DNA from: a bacterium BMS3Bbin03
Lineage (GTDB): Bacteria; Zhuqueibacterota; JdFR-76; BMS3Abin05
Assembly: GCA_002898015.1 (NCBI GenBank)
Contig: BDTM01000048.1
Span: 1-64,000 of the forward strand
Direction: 5' to 3'
DNA length: 64,000 nt
Shown here: positions 45,492 through 55,517 of the stretch, piece by piece
Numbering within the stretch: the first letter of the stretch is position 1
How the letters are laid out: each line of letters starts with the position of its first letter
The notes under the pieces: generated by a model
Seen by the model: only the letters and a program-made list of their open reading frames with translations
What the model was told of the DNA's origin: nothing
Database searches by the model: none
Made by a program: the position numbers and the translations under genes

Positions 45492-46868
45492 ATGGAAACG
45501 GTTTCCCAAAAAATAGCTGATTTTGCCGTACAGTTAACCTATGAAGATCTGCCTGAAGAAATCGTTCAGACCACCAAACGATTTTTATTGGATACGCTGG
45601 GTTGTGCGTTTGGAGGTTACAAAAGTGAAGATTCAAAAATAGCCTTAGAGGTGCTCCGGGAAATGGGCGGAAATGCGGAGGCCACGATCATCGGGTCCGG
45701 CGAAAAGACTTCTGCGGTGAATGCGAGTCTGGCCAACAGCCTGATGGTCCGGGCGATGGATTACAACGACATCTATTGGAAACAGGATCCCAGCCACCCC
45801 AGCGATCTGATTCCGGCCGTTCTGGCAATGGCGGAGAAGAACGGAAAATCCGGGAAAGATGTGATTGTGGGAATTGTTCTGGCCTATGAATTTGAAATGC
45901 GCCTTTGTGAATTTGCCATTCCGGGCATTCGGGAGCGGAAGTGGCATCATGCCACGCTGACCCAATTTGCGGCGCCGGTTGCCGCCGGGAAACTGCTTGA
46001 TCTGTCGGTGGAACAGATGACCCATGCCATTGGAATCTCGGGGTGTCACAATTTTACGCCCGGCGCCGTCACCGCGGGTAAATTGACGATGATGAAAAAT
46101 ACCGTCGATCCGATGGCCGTTCAGAGCGGCGTGTTTGCGGCGCAGTTGGCGCAAAAAGGCTATCGCGGGCCAGAGGCCATTTTTGAAGGCAAGGAGGGAT
46201 TTATCGATGTCTTTGGCGGGAAATTCGATCCGGACAGGCTCACCCGAAATCTTGGAAAACCGTTTCGAATCCTGGAATGTTCCATGAAGGCTTTTCCGAC
46301 CGAGGCGTTGACCCATTCACCCATTACGGCGGCGCTTGATCTGGTGCACGAAGAGAAAGTCACGCCGGAGCGGGTCAGGAAGATTACCGTGCACACCATC
46401 GAGAGGGCCAAAGATATTCTGGCCGATCCGTCCAAATACCGGCCGGATACCAAAGAAACGGCCGATCACAGTTTACCCTACGTCATTGCGGCCGCTGTTG
46501 CGGAGGGCAGGATCACGCCGGAAGAATTTTCACCGGAAAAATTGAAAGATGAGAAAATCCTGGCACTGCTGCCGAAAATTGAAGTGGTCGCCGATCCGGA
46601 TTTGGAGAAGGTTTTTCCGGAGCTGAAAGCGGCCATCGTTGAAATTGAAACAAACGACGGCAGAACGGTGCGCAAACGTGTGGATTATCCGAAGGGAGAT
46701 TACCGTTCTCCGATGAGTGAAGAGGAGCTGCTGATCAAATTCACCAGTCTGGCCGGTCCGGTGTTTTCACCGCACAAACAAAAAGCGATTGAAGATACGG
46801 TCTGGCATCTGGAAGAAATATCAATGGCGTCGGATTTAATGAAATTGTTCATATCGGATAAAGAATAG
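45492..46868 (+). CDS. MmgE/PrpD family protein (2-methylcitrate/citrate-type dehydratase superfamily)
   Basis: FLLDTLGCAFGGYKSEDSKIALEVLREMGG, SLANSLMVRAMDYNDIYWKQDPSHPSDLIPAVLAMAE, HHATLTQFAAPVAAGKLL, FPTEALTHSPITAALDL. Confidence 0.92.
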   Translation: METVSQKIADFAVQLTYEDLPEEIVQTTKRFLLDTLGCAFGGYKSEDSKIALEVLREMGGNAEATIIGSGEKTSAVNASLANSLMVRAMDYNDIYWKQDPSHPSDLIPAVLAMAEKNGKSGKDVIVGIVLAYEFEMRLCEFAIPGIRERKWHHATLTQFAAPVAAGKLLDLSVEQMTHAIGISGCHNFTPGAVTAGKLTMMKNTVDPMAVQSGVFAAQLAQKGYRGPEAIFEGKEGFIDVFGGKFDPDRLTRNLGKPFRILECSMKAFPTEALTHSPITAALDLVHEEKVTPERVRKITVHTIERAKDILADPSKYRPDTKETADHSLPYVIAAAVAEGRITPEEFSPEKLKDEKILALLPKIEVVADPDLEKVFPELKAAIVEIETNDGRTVRKRVDYPKGDYRSPMSEEELLIKFTSLAGPVFSPHKQKAIEDTVWHLEEISMASDLMKLFISDKE

Positions 46869-46890
46869 AAGCGGAAGTGAGGAGAGTGAT

Positions 46891-47442
46891 ATGACGCGTG
46901 AAGAAGCCTACACGCTTTTAACGGCGTACACGAAAAGCGAAAGCCTGATTAAACATGCGCTGGCCGTCGAGGCTGCCGTGCGGGCGTACGCCCGGAAGTT
47001 TGGCGAAGATGAAGAAAAATGGGGCATCACGGGGCTGCTTCACGATTTCGATTACGAAAAATATCCCGATATGAAACTCCACGCGCTTAAAGGCGCCGAA
47101 ATTCTGCAGGAAAAGGGCTGGCCCGAGGATGTGGTGTACGCGATTAAAGCACACAATGATTATCACGGTCTGCCGAGAGAGCATTTATTGGATAAAACAC
47201 TGTACGCCGTGGATGAACTCTGCGGACTCATCACCGCCGTGGCGCTGGTTCGCCCGAGCAAAAAACTGGAAGATGTAAAAGTTAAATCTGTGAAGAAGAA
47301 GATGAAAGACAAATCCTTTGCCCGGCAGGTGAATCGCGAGGAAATCCGAAAAGGGGCCGAGGCATTGGGGGTGGATTTGGATGAACACATTGCTCTGGTG
47401 ATCGAAGCCATGAAAACAGTCGCGGCCGAGCTGGGTTTGTAA
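46891..47442 (+). CDS. HD domain-containing phosphohydrolase
   Basis: LIKHALAVEAAVRAYARKFGEDEEKWGITGLLHDFDYEKYPDMKLHALKGAEILQEKGW…AIKAHNDYHG. Confidence 0.9.
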   Translation: MTREEAYTLLTAYTKSESLIKHALAVEAAVRAYARKFGEDEEKWGITGLLHDFDYEKYPDMKLHALKGAEILQEKGWPEDVVYAIKAHNDYHGLPREHLLDKTLYAVDELCGLITAVALVRPSKKLEDVKVKSVKKKMKDKSFARQVNREEIRKGAEALGVDLDEHIALVIEAMKTVAAELGL

Positions 47443-47470
47443 GAGAAAATACGCTAATTCACGGGGCTTA

Positions 47471-49996
47471 GTGTCCTATAAACTAATTCGAATCGAGCCA
47501 ATGCAAAATCAAAATCCTTCCGGCGACTTAAAGCTTTACATGATTGGAAACGCGCACCTCGATCTGGCCTGGCTCTGGCGTTGGGAAGAAGCCAGAGAGG
47601 AAATGCTGAAGACCAGCCGCACGGTGCTGCAACTGATGGATCAATATCCCGATTTCGTTTACACCTGCAGTCAGGCGGCGGCGTACCAATGGATAGAAGA
47701 AGCGGATCCTGAGTTATTCGAGGCAATCCGCACCAAAGTGAAAGAGGGGCGCTGGAGAATTGCAGGGGGCTGGTGGGTGCAGCCCGATGTGAATATCCCC
47801 TGCGGCGAGTCTTACATTCGCCAGGCACTTTACGGAAAGAGGTATTTCCTGGAGAAGTTTGGCGTGGAGGTAAAAACCGGCTACAACGTGGATTCCTTCG
47901 GGCATCACGGACAGTTACCCCAGCTTTTAACCCATTGTGAAATGGATCATTATGTTTTTTTCCGGCCGAAACCCAGTGAAAAAGTGCTTCCGGCCACCGT
48001 ATTCTGGTGGCAGGCTTCCGATGGATCCAGGGTGCTGGCCTGCAGGCCGCCTTTTCATTACAACACTTCCGCGGAGGCAATAGACGCGCATATCGAGCTT
48101 GCCGCGAAGAAAATAGAGCTGCATGTCGGATCGGAAATGCTGTTTTACGGTGTGGGCAATCACGGCGGCGGCCCCACACGGAAGAATATCAATTCGATTC
48201 GACAAATGCAGAAACGGAAAGACCTGCCGCAAATTATTTTCAGCGATCCGGAATCATTTTTTGCCGACATTAAACCCCGCGCGCACGCTCTCAAAGTAGT
48301 TGAAGATGAGCTTGAATTTCATTCACGCGGGTGTTATTCCACTCACTCGGATATTAAGCGATGGAACCGTTTCCTGGAATTTCAACTGCTTTTCGCAGAG
48401 AAAGTGTCCGCTCTGGCCGAGCTAAAATCCGGTAAGAAGGTCCCTGTCGAAAAAATCCGGCAGGCCTGGCAGACCGTCCTGTTTCATCAATTTCACGATA
48501 TTCTGGCCGGGACATCGATTCCGGAAGTTTACGCGGATGCCGACCAAGCCCTCACAGAAACCCTCGTGGATGTCGCCGGGATTATTAATGCCTCCGTTCT
48601 TGCATTAACCGGAGCAACTTCCCGGTTCATTACAAATCAATGGATCGTATTCAATCCGGTGGCCTGGGAGAGAACCGAAATTATTTCGCTGACGGTCTAT
48701 TTTCGCGGAGAGGTGTCTTCTGTGAGGCTTGAAGATGCCTCCGGCGTGGAAATCCCTGTCCAGATATACAGCCGGATATTTCATCCCGACAACGGGTCCT
48801 TTATCGAGATTTCTTTTGCAGGTGTCCTTCCGGCGCTGGGTTCTAAAGGATACCGGGCCGTTCCGGACGAACGAAATGAGCCTGATTTTGAGGAAAAGAC
48901 AATTGTCTCTTTCGAGACGGATTTTTATCATCTCACATTCGACCCCCAAAACGGCCTTATTCAAAAAATCTATGATAAAGAAAATGACGTCCAGGTTCTG
49001 GCAGAGCCCGGCAACCGGCTTGTGGTCCTTAATGATCCCTGGGATGCCTGGGGGCACGATGTGCGTGAATTTCGCGACGAAATCGGCAGTTTCCGGCTGA
49101 ACGGAGACGTGACTCTGGAGGAGGACGGCGCCGCGTTTGCGAAAATCCGTGTGGACAGTCGATACGGAAACTCAACTGCCCGGCAAACGATTTATCTTTA
49201 CAAACATTTGCGCCGCATCGATTTTGAATTGTTTGTAGATTGGCAGGAACAATCGAAAATGCTGAAAGTCGCTTTTCCAATCAATCTCACTGAATTCGAG
49301 GGCACATTCGAGAGTCCTTACGGTTCCGTCAAACGTCCGGTTATTGGAACGGAAGAACCTCTCCAACGCTGGATGGATATTTCGGGGATTTATGAGGGGG
49401 AGAATAATGTCGAAAAGGCCTACGGCGTGTCTCTGCTCAATGATTCAAAATACGGCGGGGACATCAAGAATAGTGAAATGCGATTGACGATTCTGCGCAG
49501 TCCGGTCTTTGCCAAAGAATACCACCGCCTTCCGCAGGATTTGACGGGATTGGCGTTCATGGATCAGGGCGAGCAGAAAGTACGCTATTCGCTTATTCCG
49601 CACGCCAATGGATGGGAGGAGGCTCACATTGTGCGGGCCGCGTATGCTTTTAACAGCCGGCCGGAAACCTACTGGCTGCAGGGTGAGCTGGACGCGGCAG
49701 AGGCGTCTTATGTTAAAATCGATCCGGAGAATGTGGTTCTGACGGTGTTTAAAAAGGCGGAAAACGGTCAAGACTGGATTCTGCGATTTTATGAAACCGA
49801 GGGCCGGGAGAGCCTTGTGAGCATTTCTTTGCCGGTTTTTTCGATCAGGATTGAAATCCCGGTTCATCCGCACCAGGTCAAATCCATTCTGGTAAAAGAG
49901 GATGGAAATCAATTTACGGCGGTCGAAAGCAGCGGAATGGAAAACCCCCTCGAAGCGGGTGAAGAAGTTTGTGTGACCCAAATTTGTCAAGAGTGA
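47471..49996 (+). CDS. Glycoside hydrolase family 38 alpha-mannosidase
   Basis: LYMIGNAHLDLAWLWRWEEAREEMLKTSRTVLQLMDQYPDF, GYNVDSFGHHGQLPQLLTHCEMDHYVFFRP, LFYGVGNHGGGPTRKNI, FHDILAGTSIPEVYADA. Confidence 0.95.
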   Translation: MSYKLIRIEPMQNQNPSGDLKLYMIGNAHLDLAWLWRWEEAREEMLKTSRTVLQLMDQYPDFVYTCSQAAAYQWIEEADPELFEAIRTKVKEGRWRIAGGWWVQPDVNIPCGESYIRQALYGKRYFLEKFGVEVKTGYNVDSFGHHGQLPQLLTHCEMDHYVFFRPKPSEKVLPATVFWWQASDGSRVLACRPPFHYNTSAEAIDAHIELAAKKIELHVGSEMLFYGVGNHGGGPTRKNINSIRQMQKRKDLPQIIFSDPESFFADIKPRAHALKVVEDELEFHSRGCYSTHSDIKRWNRFLEFQLLFAEKVSALAELKSGKKVPVEKIRQAWQTVLFHQFHDILAGTSIPEVYADADQALTETLVDVAGIINASVLALTGATSRFITNQWIVFNPVAWERTEIISLTVYFRGEVSSVRLEDASGVEIPVQIYSRIFHPDNGSFIEISFAGVLPALGSKGYRAVPDERNEPDFEEKTIVSFETDFYHLTFDPQNGLIQKIYDKENDVQVLAEPGNRLVVLNDPWDAWGHDVREFRDEIGSFRLNGDVTLEEDGAAFAKIRVDSRYGNSTARQTIYLYKHLRRIDFELFVDWQEQSKMLKVAFPINLTEFEGTFESPYGSVKRPVIGTEEPLQRWMDISGIYEGENNVEKAYGVSLLNDSKYGGDIKNSEMRLTILRSPVFAKEYHRLPQDLTGLAFMDQGEQKVRYSLIPHANGWEEAHIVRAAYAFNSRPETYWLQGELDAAEASYVKIDPENVVLTVFKKAENGQDWILRFYETEGRESLVSISLPVFSIRIEIPVHPHQVKSILVKEDGNQFTAVESSGMENPLEAGEEVCVTQICQE

Positions 49997-50026
49997 ATTT
50001 TTCAAAAAACTTTAGCCGGAGTTCCG

Positions 50027-51898
50027 ATGCGTAAAAATGTGCGATTCCTTTTTTTCGGTGTAATCCTTATTTTCTGCACCCTTGCAGGTTCTTTAAGCGG
50101 TGAGGCAAAACAGGTTTCTATTGCTTATTCGATTGATATGAAGAATCCCGATTCTCATTATTTTAATGTCACCATGAGGGTGCAGAATTTTCAAAAAAAA
50201 TATGTGGATTTTCACATGCCGGTCTGGATTCCGGGATCCTATTTGGTGCGTGAATTCGAGAAATACGTCATTGGGGTGAAGGCGTTTAACGGAAGCGGAG
50301 AAATGCTGCCGGTGCGGAAAGTGCGGAAAAATATCTGGCGGGTGCGGGCCGATAAGGCGAAAACCATTCAATTTAAGTACAGCGTGTATGCGTTCACCAT
50401 TTCCATCCGCAACAGTTTTTTGGATAGGTCTCACGCGTTTATCAATCCTTCAAGCATCTTTATGTTTATTAAAGAGCTTAAGGAAAAACCCGTTCGTGTA
50501 AAAATCACCCCTTACCCGTCATGGAAAACTATTTCTACGGGATTAACGGCTTCCCGGAAGGACCCTTTCACGCTCACCGCAAAAAATTATGATCAATTGG
50601 TCGATTCTCCGATTGAAATCGGCAACCAAAAGGTGCTCACTTTTTCGGTGAAAGGCGTGCCCCACGAAATTTCAATTTATGGCCGGGGAGACTACAACCC
50701 GGATTCGCTGATTCAAAAAATTCAAAAAATTGTCCGAACCGAAGTGGGCATTATGAAAGATATTGATTATTCCCGCTATGTCTTTCTGATCCAATTTCAG
50801 CCGCGGGGCGGGGGCGGATTGGAACACCGGAATTCCTGTGTGCTTCAGATGGATCACCAAGCGCTGCAATCCGGAAAGAGACTCGATCGTTTTATCGGGC
50901 TGGTGGCGCATGAATATTTTCACAACTGGAATGTAAAACGGCTTCGTCCCAAAGCGCTGGGCCCCTTTGATTACGACCGTGAAGACTATTCCTGGCTGCT
51001 CTGGGTGGCGGAAGGATTTACCACGTATTACGGTGGGCGGGCCCTGCTTCAAGCGGGATTTCGCACGCCCAAAAGTGCTATGAACAGCATTGCCGGCAAT
51101 GCCCGGTATCTGGTATCCACTCCCGGAAACAGAGTGGAACCGGTAGATGAAGCCAGTTTCGATGCCTGGATTAAATATTATCGCCCCAATGAAAATTCAA
51201 TCAATACAACAATTTCTTACTATTCAAAGGGGGCGGTCATCGCCACTTTGCTGGATCTCACCATTCGTCATGAGACCCAAAACCGGAAATCTTTAGACGA
51301 TTTAATGCGCAGTCTTTATCAAACCTATTACAAGAGACTCAACCGCTGGTACACCGAAAAGGAGTTCGAGGCGGCCTGCGAAAAAATGGCGGGGATCTCG
51401 CTGAAACCGTTTTTCCGCCGTTATGTCAGCGGCACAGATTCAATTGACGCCAACCATTATCTGAACTACGCCGGTATTGAACTTTACAAAAAAGACTTTA
51501 CACACGAAGATTCCTTGAAGGGCTACACAGGCTTGCGCATCGTTTCAAAAAACGGGAACGCCGTTGTGAAAACGGTCTTATTCGGATCGCCGGCGTTTCG
51601 GGCGGGCATTTACACGGCGGATGAAATCCTTGCTGCGGATGATTTCCGGATTTCTGCCGGAGACATCGCCGGCCGGCTGCAGGAAAAACAGCCGGGGAAA
51701 ACCGTTCGTCTGCTGATCAGTCGGCGGGGCATTATTCAGGAGATTCCCCTGACGTTGGGTTTGATGCCGAATACGAAGTTTGCCGTTCGGAGGATTAAAA
51801 AACCGACGGCATTGCAAAAGAAGATTTTTGAATCCTATTTTCACACAAAATGGGAGGAAAAAGTCAATCCCGGGGCTGATGAAAAGAAATGCCTCTGA
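50027..51898 (+). CDS. M61 family metallopeptidase (glycyl aminopeptidase-like, with PDZ)
   Basis: LVAHEYFHNWNVKRLRPKALGPFDYDREDYSWLLWVAEGFTTYYGGRALL; C-terminal PDZ-like region. Confidence 0.93.
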   Translation: MRKNVRFLFFGVILIFCTLAGSLSGEAKQVSIAYSIDMKNPDSHYFNVTMRVQNFQKKYVDFHMPVWIPGSYLVREFEKYVIGVKAFNGSGEMLPVRKVRKNIWRVRADKAKTIQFKYSVYAFTISIRNSFLDRSHAFINPSSIFMFIKELKEKPVRVKITPYPSWKTISTGLTASRKDPFTLTAKNYDQLVDSPIEIGNQKVLTFSVKGVPHEISIYGRGDYNPDSLIQKIQKIVRTEVGIMKDIDYSRYVFLIQFQPRGGGGLEHRNSCVLQMDHQALQSGKRLDRFIGLVAHEYFHNWNVKRLRPKALGPFDYDREDYSWLLWVAEGFTTYYGGRALLQAGFRTPKSAMNSIAGNARYLVSTPGNRVEPVDEASFDAWIKYYRPNENSINTTISYYSKGAVIATLLDLTIRHETQNRKSLDDLMRSLYQTYYKRLNRWYTEKEFEAACEKMAGISLKPFFRRYVSGTDSIDANHYLNYAGIELYKKDFTHEDSLKGYTGLRIVSKNGNAVVKTVLFGSPAFRAGIYTADEILAADDFRISAGDIAGRLQEKQPGKTVRLLISRRGIIQEIPLTLGLMPNTKFAVRRIKKPTALQKKIFESYFHTKWEEKVNPGADEKKCL

Positions 51899-51944
51899 AA
51901 GAACCCGTTTCAATGGTTTTTCAACGGCGGCGCCGGGGTGAGCC

Positions 51945-52712
51945 TCACTCGTTTTTTTTGATTAAATTCCAGATTTCGTCCATTTCTTTTAGATTGGAAT
52001 CTTCCGGAGATTTTCCCCGGGACTTAAGCTCCTGTTCGACTTTTTGGAACCGCGTTCTGAATTTCCGGATGGTTCGCCGCAGCGCATCTTCCGGATTCAA
52101 CTTCAGGAAACGGGACAGGTTGACAAGAGCGAAGAGCACATCGCCGAATTCCGCTTCAATTTCGTCCGGGTTTCCGGATTGAGAGGCTTCTTTCAGTTCA
52201 TTTAATTCCTCTTCGACTTTTGCCCACACATCGGCGATGTCGTCCCAGTCAAATCCGACCTGTGCCGCCTTTTGTTGGATGCGCCACGCCCGCAGCAGGG
52301 CCGGAAGCTCCTTTGGCACTCCCTGAATGGCAGAACTCCGGCCCTCTTCTTTTTTCAGAAGTTCCCAGTTTCGGGTCTGTTCTTCCGCCGTGTCGATGAC
52401 CGCGTCGCCGAACACATTCGGATGCCGCCGTATTAATTTGGCGTTAATCCCTTCGATCACATCTTCTATCGTAAAGACGCCTTCTTCTTTCGCCAGTTGG
52501 GCGTGGAACACCACCTGAAGCAGTAAATCACCCAGCTCTTCCTTTAATTCCGAAAAGTCTTCGTTGTCGAGTGTTTCAAGGACTTCGTACGTCTCTTCCA
52601 GCAAATACCGGCGCAGGGACCGGTGGGTCTGCTCCTGATCCCAGGGACAGCCGTCCGGCTGCCGCAGACGATTCATAATTGAAACAAGCCGGTCAAACGC
52701 TTTACCCGCCAT
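51945..52712 (-). CDS. mazG: Nucleoside triphosphate pyrophosphohydrolase
   Basis: MNRLRQPDGCPWDQEQTHRSLRRYLLEETYEVLETLDNEDFSELKEELGDLLLQVVFHAQLA…VGFDWDDI…EFGDVLFALVNLSRFL. Confidence 0.96.
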   Translation of the reverse strand: MAGKAFDRLVSIMNRLRQPDGCPWDQEQTHRSLRRYLLEETYEVLETLDNEDFSELKEELGDLLLQVVFHAQLAKEEGVFTIEDVIEGINAKLIRRHPNVFGDAVIDTAEEQTRNWELLKKEEGRSSAIQGVPKELPALLRAWRIQQKAAQVGFDWDDIADVWAKVEEELNELKEASQSGNPDEIEAEFGDVLFALVNLSRFLKLNPEDALRRTIRKFRTRFQKVEQELKSRGKSPEDSNLKEMDEIWNLIKKNE

Positions 52713-52815
52713 CTTCTCTCCTGCAAAATGTGATTTCAGAAAAATGAATTGGGCTTTATTATATGAAAAAATCGACGGAAAAGCAAAGCTAAAATGACAT
52801 TTTTAAATAAATGTC

Positions 52816-52844
52816 TTGATTCCTTTTATTGAAACTTATATATT
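52816..52844 (+). promoter_or_regulatory. Putative sigma70-type promoter upstream of the epimerase gene
   Basis: TTGATT - 17 bp - TATATT. Confidence 0.4.
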
Positions 52845-52920
52845 TCTAAATTAAATTCATTTCGAAGCCATTAATTACAAATTTTACTCACAGAATTATT
52901 TATTTTCGATCGAGGATTTT

Positions 52921-53940
52921 ATGAAACTGCGTTACGAAGAAGTATCATTGCATCTTAAACACACCTTTCGCCTGCATGGCGGCAGCAAAGACCGGGTGAA
53001 AGTGCTTATTGCTTATCTGGAACATGAGGGTCTCATCGGTCTGGGCGAGGCGGACCCCTCAAAATATTACGGTGAAACGCCTGAATCCGTAAAAAAAGTC
53101 TGGGATAAAATCGATTTTTCGAACCATCAGGATCCGTTTTTATATGAAACCATTTACAATGATCTCAAAACACAATTCCCGGATGACCATGCCGCTCTGG
53201 CGGGGATTGACATTGCGATGTTGGATTGGATGGCAAAGTACAGGCATCTTCCCCTGTATCAGTTTTTGGGATTGCATAAAGAAGCCATACCGGTGACATC
53301 GTTTACAATCGGACATGCGCCGAAACAGGAATTGATTAAAAAAGTCAAAGAGGCAGAGCCATTTCATATTCTGAAAATTAAACTCGGGACAGATTTCGAT
53401 CAGGACATCATTGAATCCGTCAGACAGTTGACGGACAAGCCGATTCGTGTGGATGCCAATGAAGGCTGGACGCGTGAAGAAGCGCTTGAAAAAATCCAAT
53501 GGTTATCCGATAAAAATGTCCAGTTTGTCGAGCAGCCCTTAAAAAAGGAGGACATCGAAGGCAATGCCTGGTTAAAAGAACGCGTGTCTTTGCCGCTCTT
53601 TGCCGATGAAAGTGCCCGGACAGTCGAAGATGTGTTCAAAATTAAGGATGCGTTCGACGGCGTGGTGATCAAATTGGTGAAAGCGGGGGGAATCCAGAAT
53701 GCGGTTGAGATGACCCGATTGGCACACAAGTATAAATTAAAGACGTTATTGAGTTGTTTTTTGGAAACTTCTATTGCAATTTCGGCCGCGGCTCACATTT
53801 CTCCGCTTTTTGATTATGCCGATCTTGACGGTCATCTCCTGGTCAGCGATGATCCGTTTGAAGGACTGACATTGGAAAATGGAAAAGTGATGGTCTCCGA
53901 TAAACCCGGTCTGGGTATCGAACGAAGGAACGACCGATAA
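52921..53940 (+). CDS. Enolase-superfamily dipeptide epimerase (L-Ala-D/L-Glu epimerase-like)
   Basis: GLGEADPSKYYGETPESV, ILKIKLGTDFDQDIIESVRQLTDKPIRVDANEGWTREEALE, FVEQPLKKEDIEGNAWLKERVSLPLFADESARTVEDV, VVIKLVKAGGIQNAVEM. Confidence 0.9.
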   Translation: MKLRYEEVSLHLKHTFRLHGGSKDRVKVLIAYLEHEGLIGLGEADPSKYYGETPESVKKVWDKIDFSNHQDPFLYETIYNDLKTQFPDDHAALAGIDIAMLDWMAKYRHLPLYQFLGLHKEAIPVTSFTIGHAPKQELIKKVKEAEPFHILKIKLGTDFDQDIIESVRQLTDKPIRVDANEGWTREEALEKIQWLSDKNVQFVEQPLKKEDIEGNAWLKERVSLPLFADESARTVEDVFKIKDAFDGVVIKLVKAGGIQNAVEMTRLAHKYKLKTLLSCFLETSIAISAAAHISPLFDYADLDGHLLVSDDPFEGLTLENGKVMVSDKPGLGIERRNDR

Positions 53941-53987
53941 TGGATAAACCTTGCGGCTTTGCCGCACCGGAAAATGAGGCAAAAAAT

Positions 53988-55499
53988 ATGAAACACAGAA
54001 TGATTTATTTAATTGTGCCTTTGGCCGTTCTACTCGTCTTTTCGGGATGCGCCTTTCGCCCGGTCATTTCCGAAAGACCGTCCACGCCGCTGGAACGGCT
54101 GCAGTCCGAATTTAACCGGGAATTTAATGATCCGGCTTTTTCAAACAGCTATTGGGGGGTCGCCGTTCAATCGCTTGAAACGGGAGCCTATTTTTATCTG
54201 CGAAATGCCGACAAAAGTTTCCGGCCCGCATCCAATATGAAGCTTTTTACGACGGGAACCGCTCTGGTCCGGTTGTCTCCGGATTTTACCTATCGCACAA
54301 AACTGTACCGGACCGGCCGAATTGAATCCGGAACACTTAAGGGGGACCTGGTGATTCGGGGCAGCGGTGATCCGAGCATCACCGGGCGATTTCACGACGG
54401 CAATATACTGGCCGTTTTTCAAAATTGGGCGGATTCGCTCAAACAAAAGGACATTCGTAAAATAACGGGACGCGTGATCGGAGATGACCATTATTTTACG
54501 CATGAAATTATGGGCGAGGGCTGGGCCTGGGATTACCAATCGGATTGGTACGCCGCACAAATTAGTGCCCTTTCTTTCAATGATAACTGTGTTAACATTA
54601 TTTTTACACCGGGCAAATCGGTTGGGGACACCGTCTCGTTCCGCCTGGAACCGCCCACAAAATATGTGCGGGTCATCAACAAGGTTGTTACGGCCCCGCC
54701 GCACCAGGGAAGGGAGATTGTGTATCAACGCGAACGCGGGAAAAATGTGGTGGTCATTACAGGGGCCATGTCCATTGACGCACCGGAAAAGACGGATTGG
54801 TTCTCGGTTGAAAATCCCACGCGGTACGCCGCCACCGTATTTACAGAGGTGCTCCAATCCAACGGTATTCGGGTGGAGGGACATCCTGCGTCTATCGACA
54901 GTCTTGCCCGTTACAAATATGATTCGGCCGACAGCTTTTGTGTGGCTTCTTATCAATCACCTCCGCTTCGTGAAATTGTAAAGGTCATTAATAAAGTCAG
55001 CCAGAACCTTTATGCGGAACTTTTGCTCCGCACTCTGGGTAAAGTTTATGTAAATGATGGAAGCGCGAGAGGGGGCATTAAAGTGGTTAAACAATTTTTG
55101 GCTTCCATCGGAATCGATCCTGACCGATTTGCCATGTTTGACGGGTCGGGTCTCTCTCATCTGGATATGGTAACGCCAAAACAGGTGATCACACTTCTTC
55201 GCTACTTGTACCGAAGTCCGGTTAAAGAATCCTTCTGGAACTCACTTCCGATTGCGGGCATAGACGGCTCGCTTAAAAACCGGATGAAAATGACGGCTGC
55301 CGAGGGAAATGTTCGTGCCAAAACCGGATACATCAGTAATACACGCGCCCTGTCCGGAACGGTGACCACCAAAGACGGCGAACCGCTGGTGTTCTCTTTG
55401 ATTGTCAACAATTATTTGGTGCCCACAAGCATGGCGAATACGATTCAGGATTGGGTTTGTGAGAGATTGGCAAATTTCTCGCGGGCTCAGGATCAATAA
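53988..55499 (+). CDS. dacB: D-alanyl-D-alanine carboxypeptidase/endopeptidase (S13, PBP4), lipoprotein
   Basis: FSGCAF lipobox; RPASNMKLFTTGTAL (SxxK), NKVSQNLYAELLLRTLG (SxN), RAKTGYISNTRALSG (KTG). Confidence 0.94.
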   Translation: MKHRMIYLIVPLAVLLVFSGCAFRPVISERPSTPLERLQSEFNREFNDPAFSNSYWGVAVQSLETGAYFYLRNADKSFRPASNMKLFTTGTALVRLSPDFTYRTKLYRTGRIESGTLKGDLVIRGSGDPSITGRFHDGNILAVFQNWADSLKQKDIRKITGRVIGDDHYFTHEIMGEGWAWDYQSDWYAAQISALSFNDNCVNIIFTPGKSVGDTVSFRLEPPTKYVRVINKVVTAPPHQGREIVYQRERGKNVVVITGAMSIDAPEKTDWFSVENPTRYAATVFTEVLQSNGIRVEGHPASIDSLARYKYDSADSFCVASYQSPPLREIVKVINKVSQNLYAELLLRTLGKVYVNDGSARGGIKVVKQFLASIGIDPDRFAMFDGSGLSHLDMVTPKQVITLLRYLYRSPVKESFWNSLPIAGIDGSLKNRMKMTAAEGNVRAKTGYISNTRALSGTVTTKDGEPLVFSLIVNNYLVPTSMANTIQDWVCERLANFSRAQDQ

Positions 55500-55517
55500 T
55501 AGAGGAAGTGATGAACG

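Noticed and set aside
45645-46316. 223-aa antisense ORF
   Set aside because: Shadow of the MmgE/PrpD gene; no domain features.
47454-48179. 241-aa antisense ORF
   Set aside because: Opposite a clear GH38 mannosidase; composition (Arg/Pro/His-rich) is typical of shadow ORFs in GC-rich codon context.
50027-51898. M61 peptidase as part of the citrate module
   Set aside because: Co-directional but functionally unrelated; treated as ordinary downstream genes together with the GH38 mannosidase.
54141-54956. 271-aa antisense ORF
   Set aside because: Opposite dacB with intact SxxK/SxN/KTG motifs; no recognisable domain.
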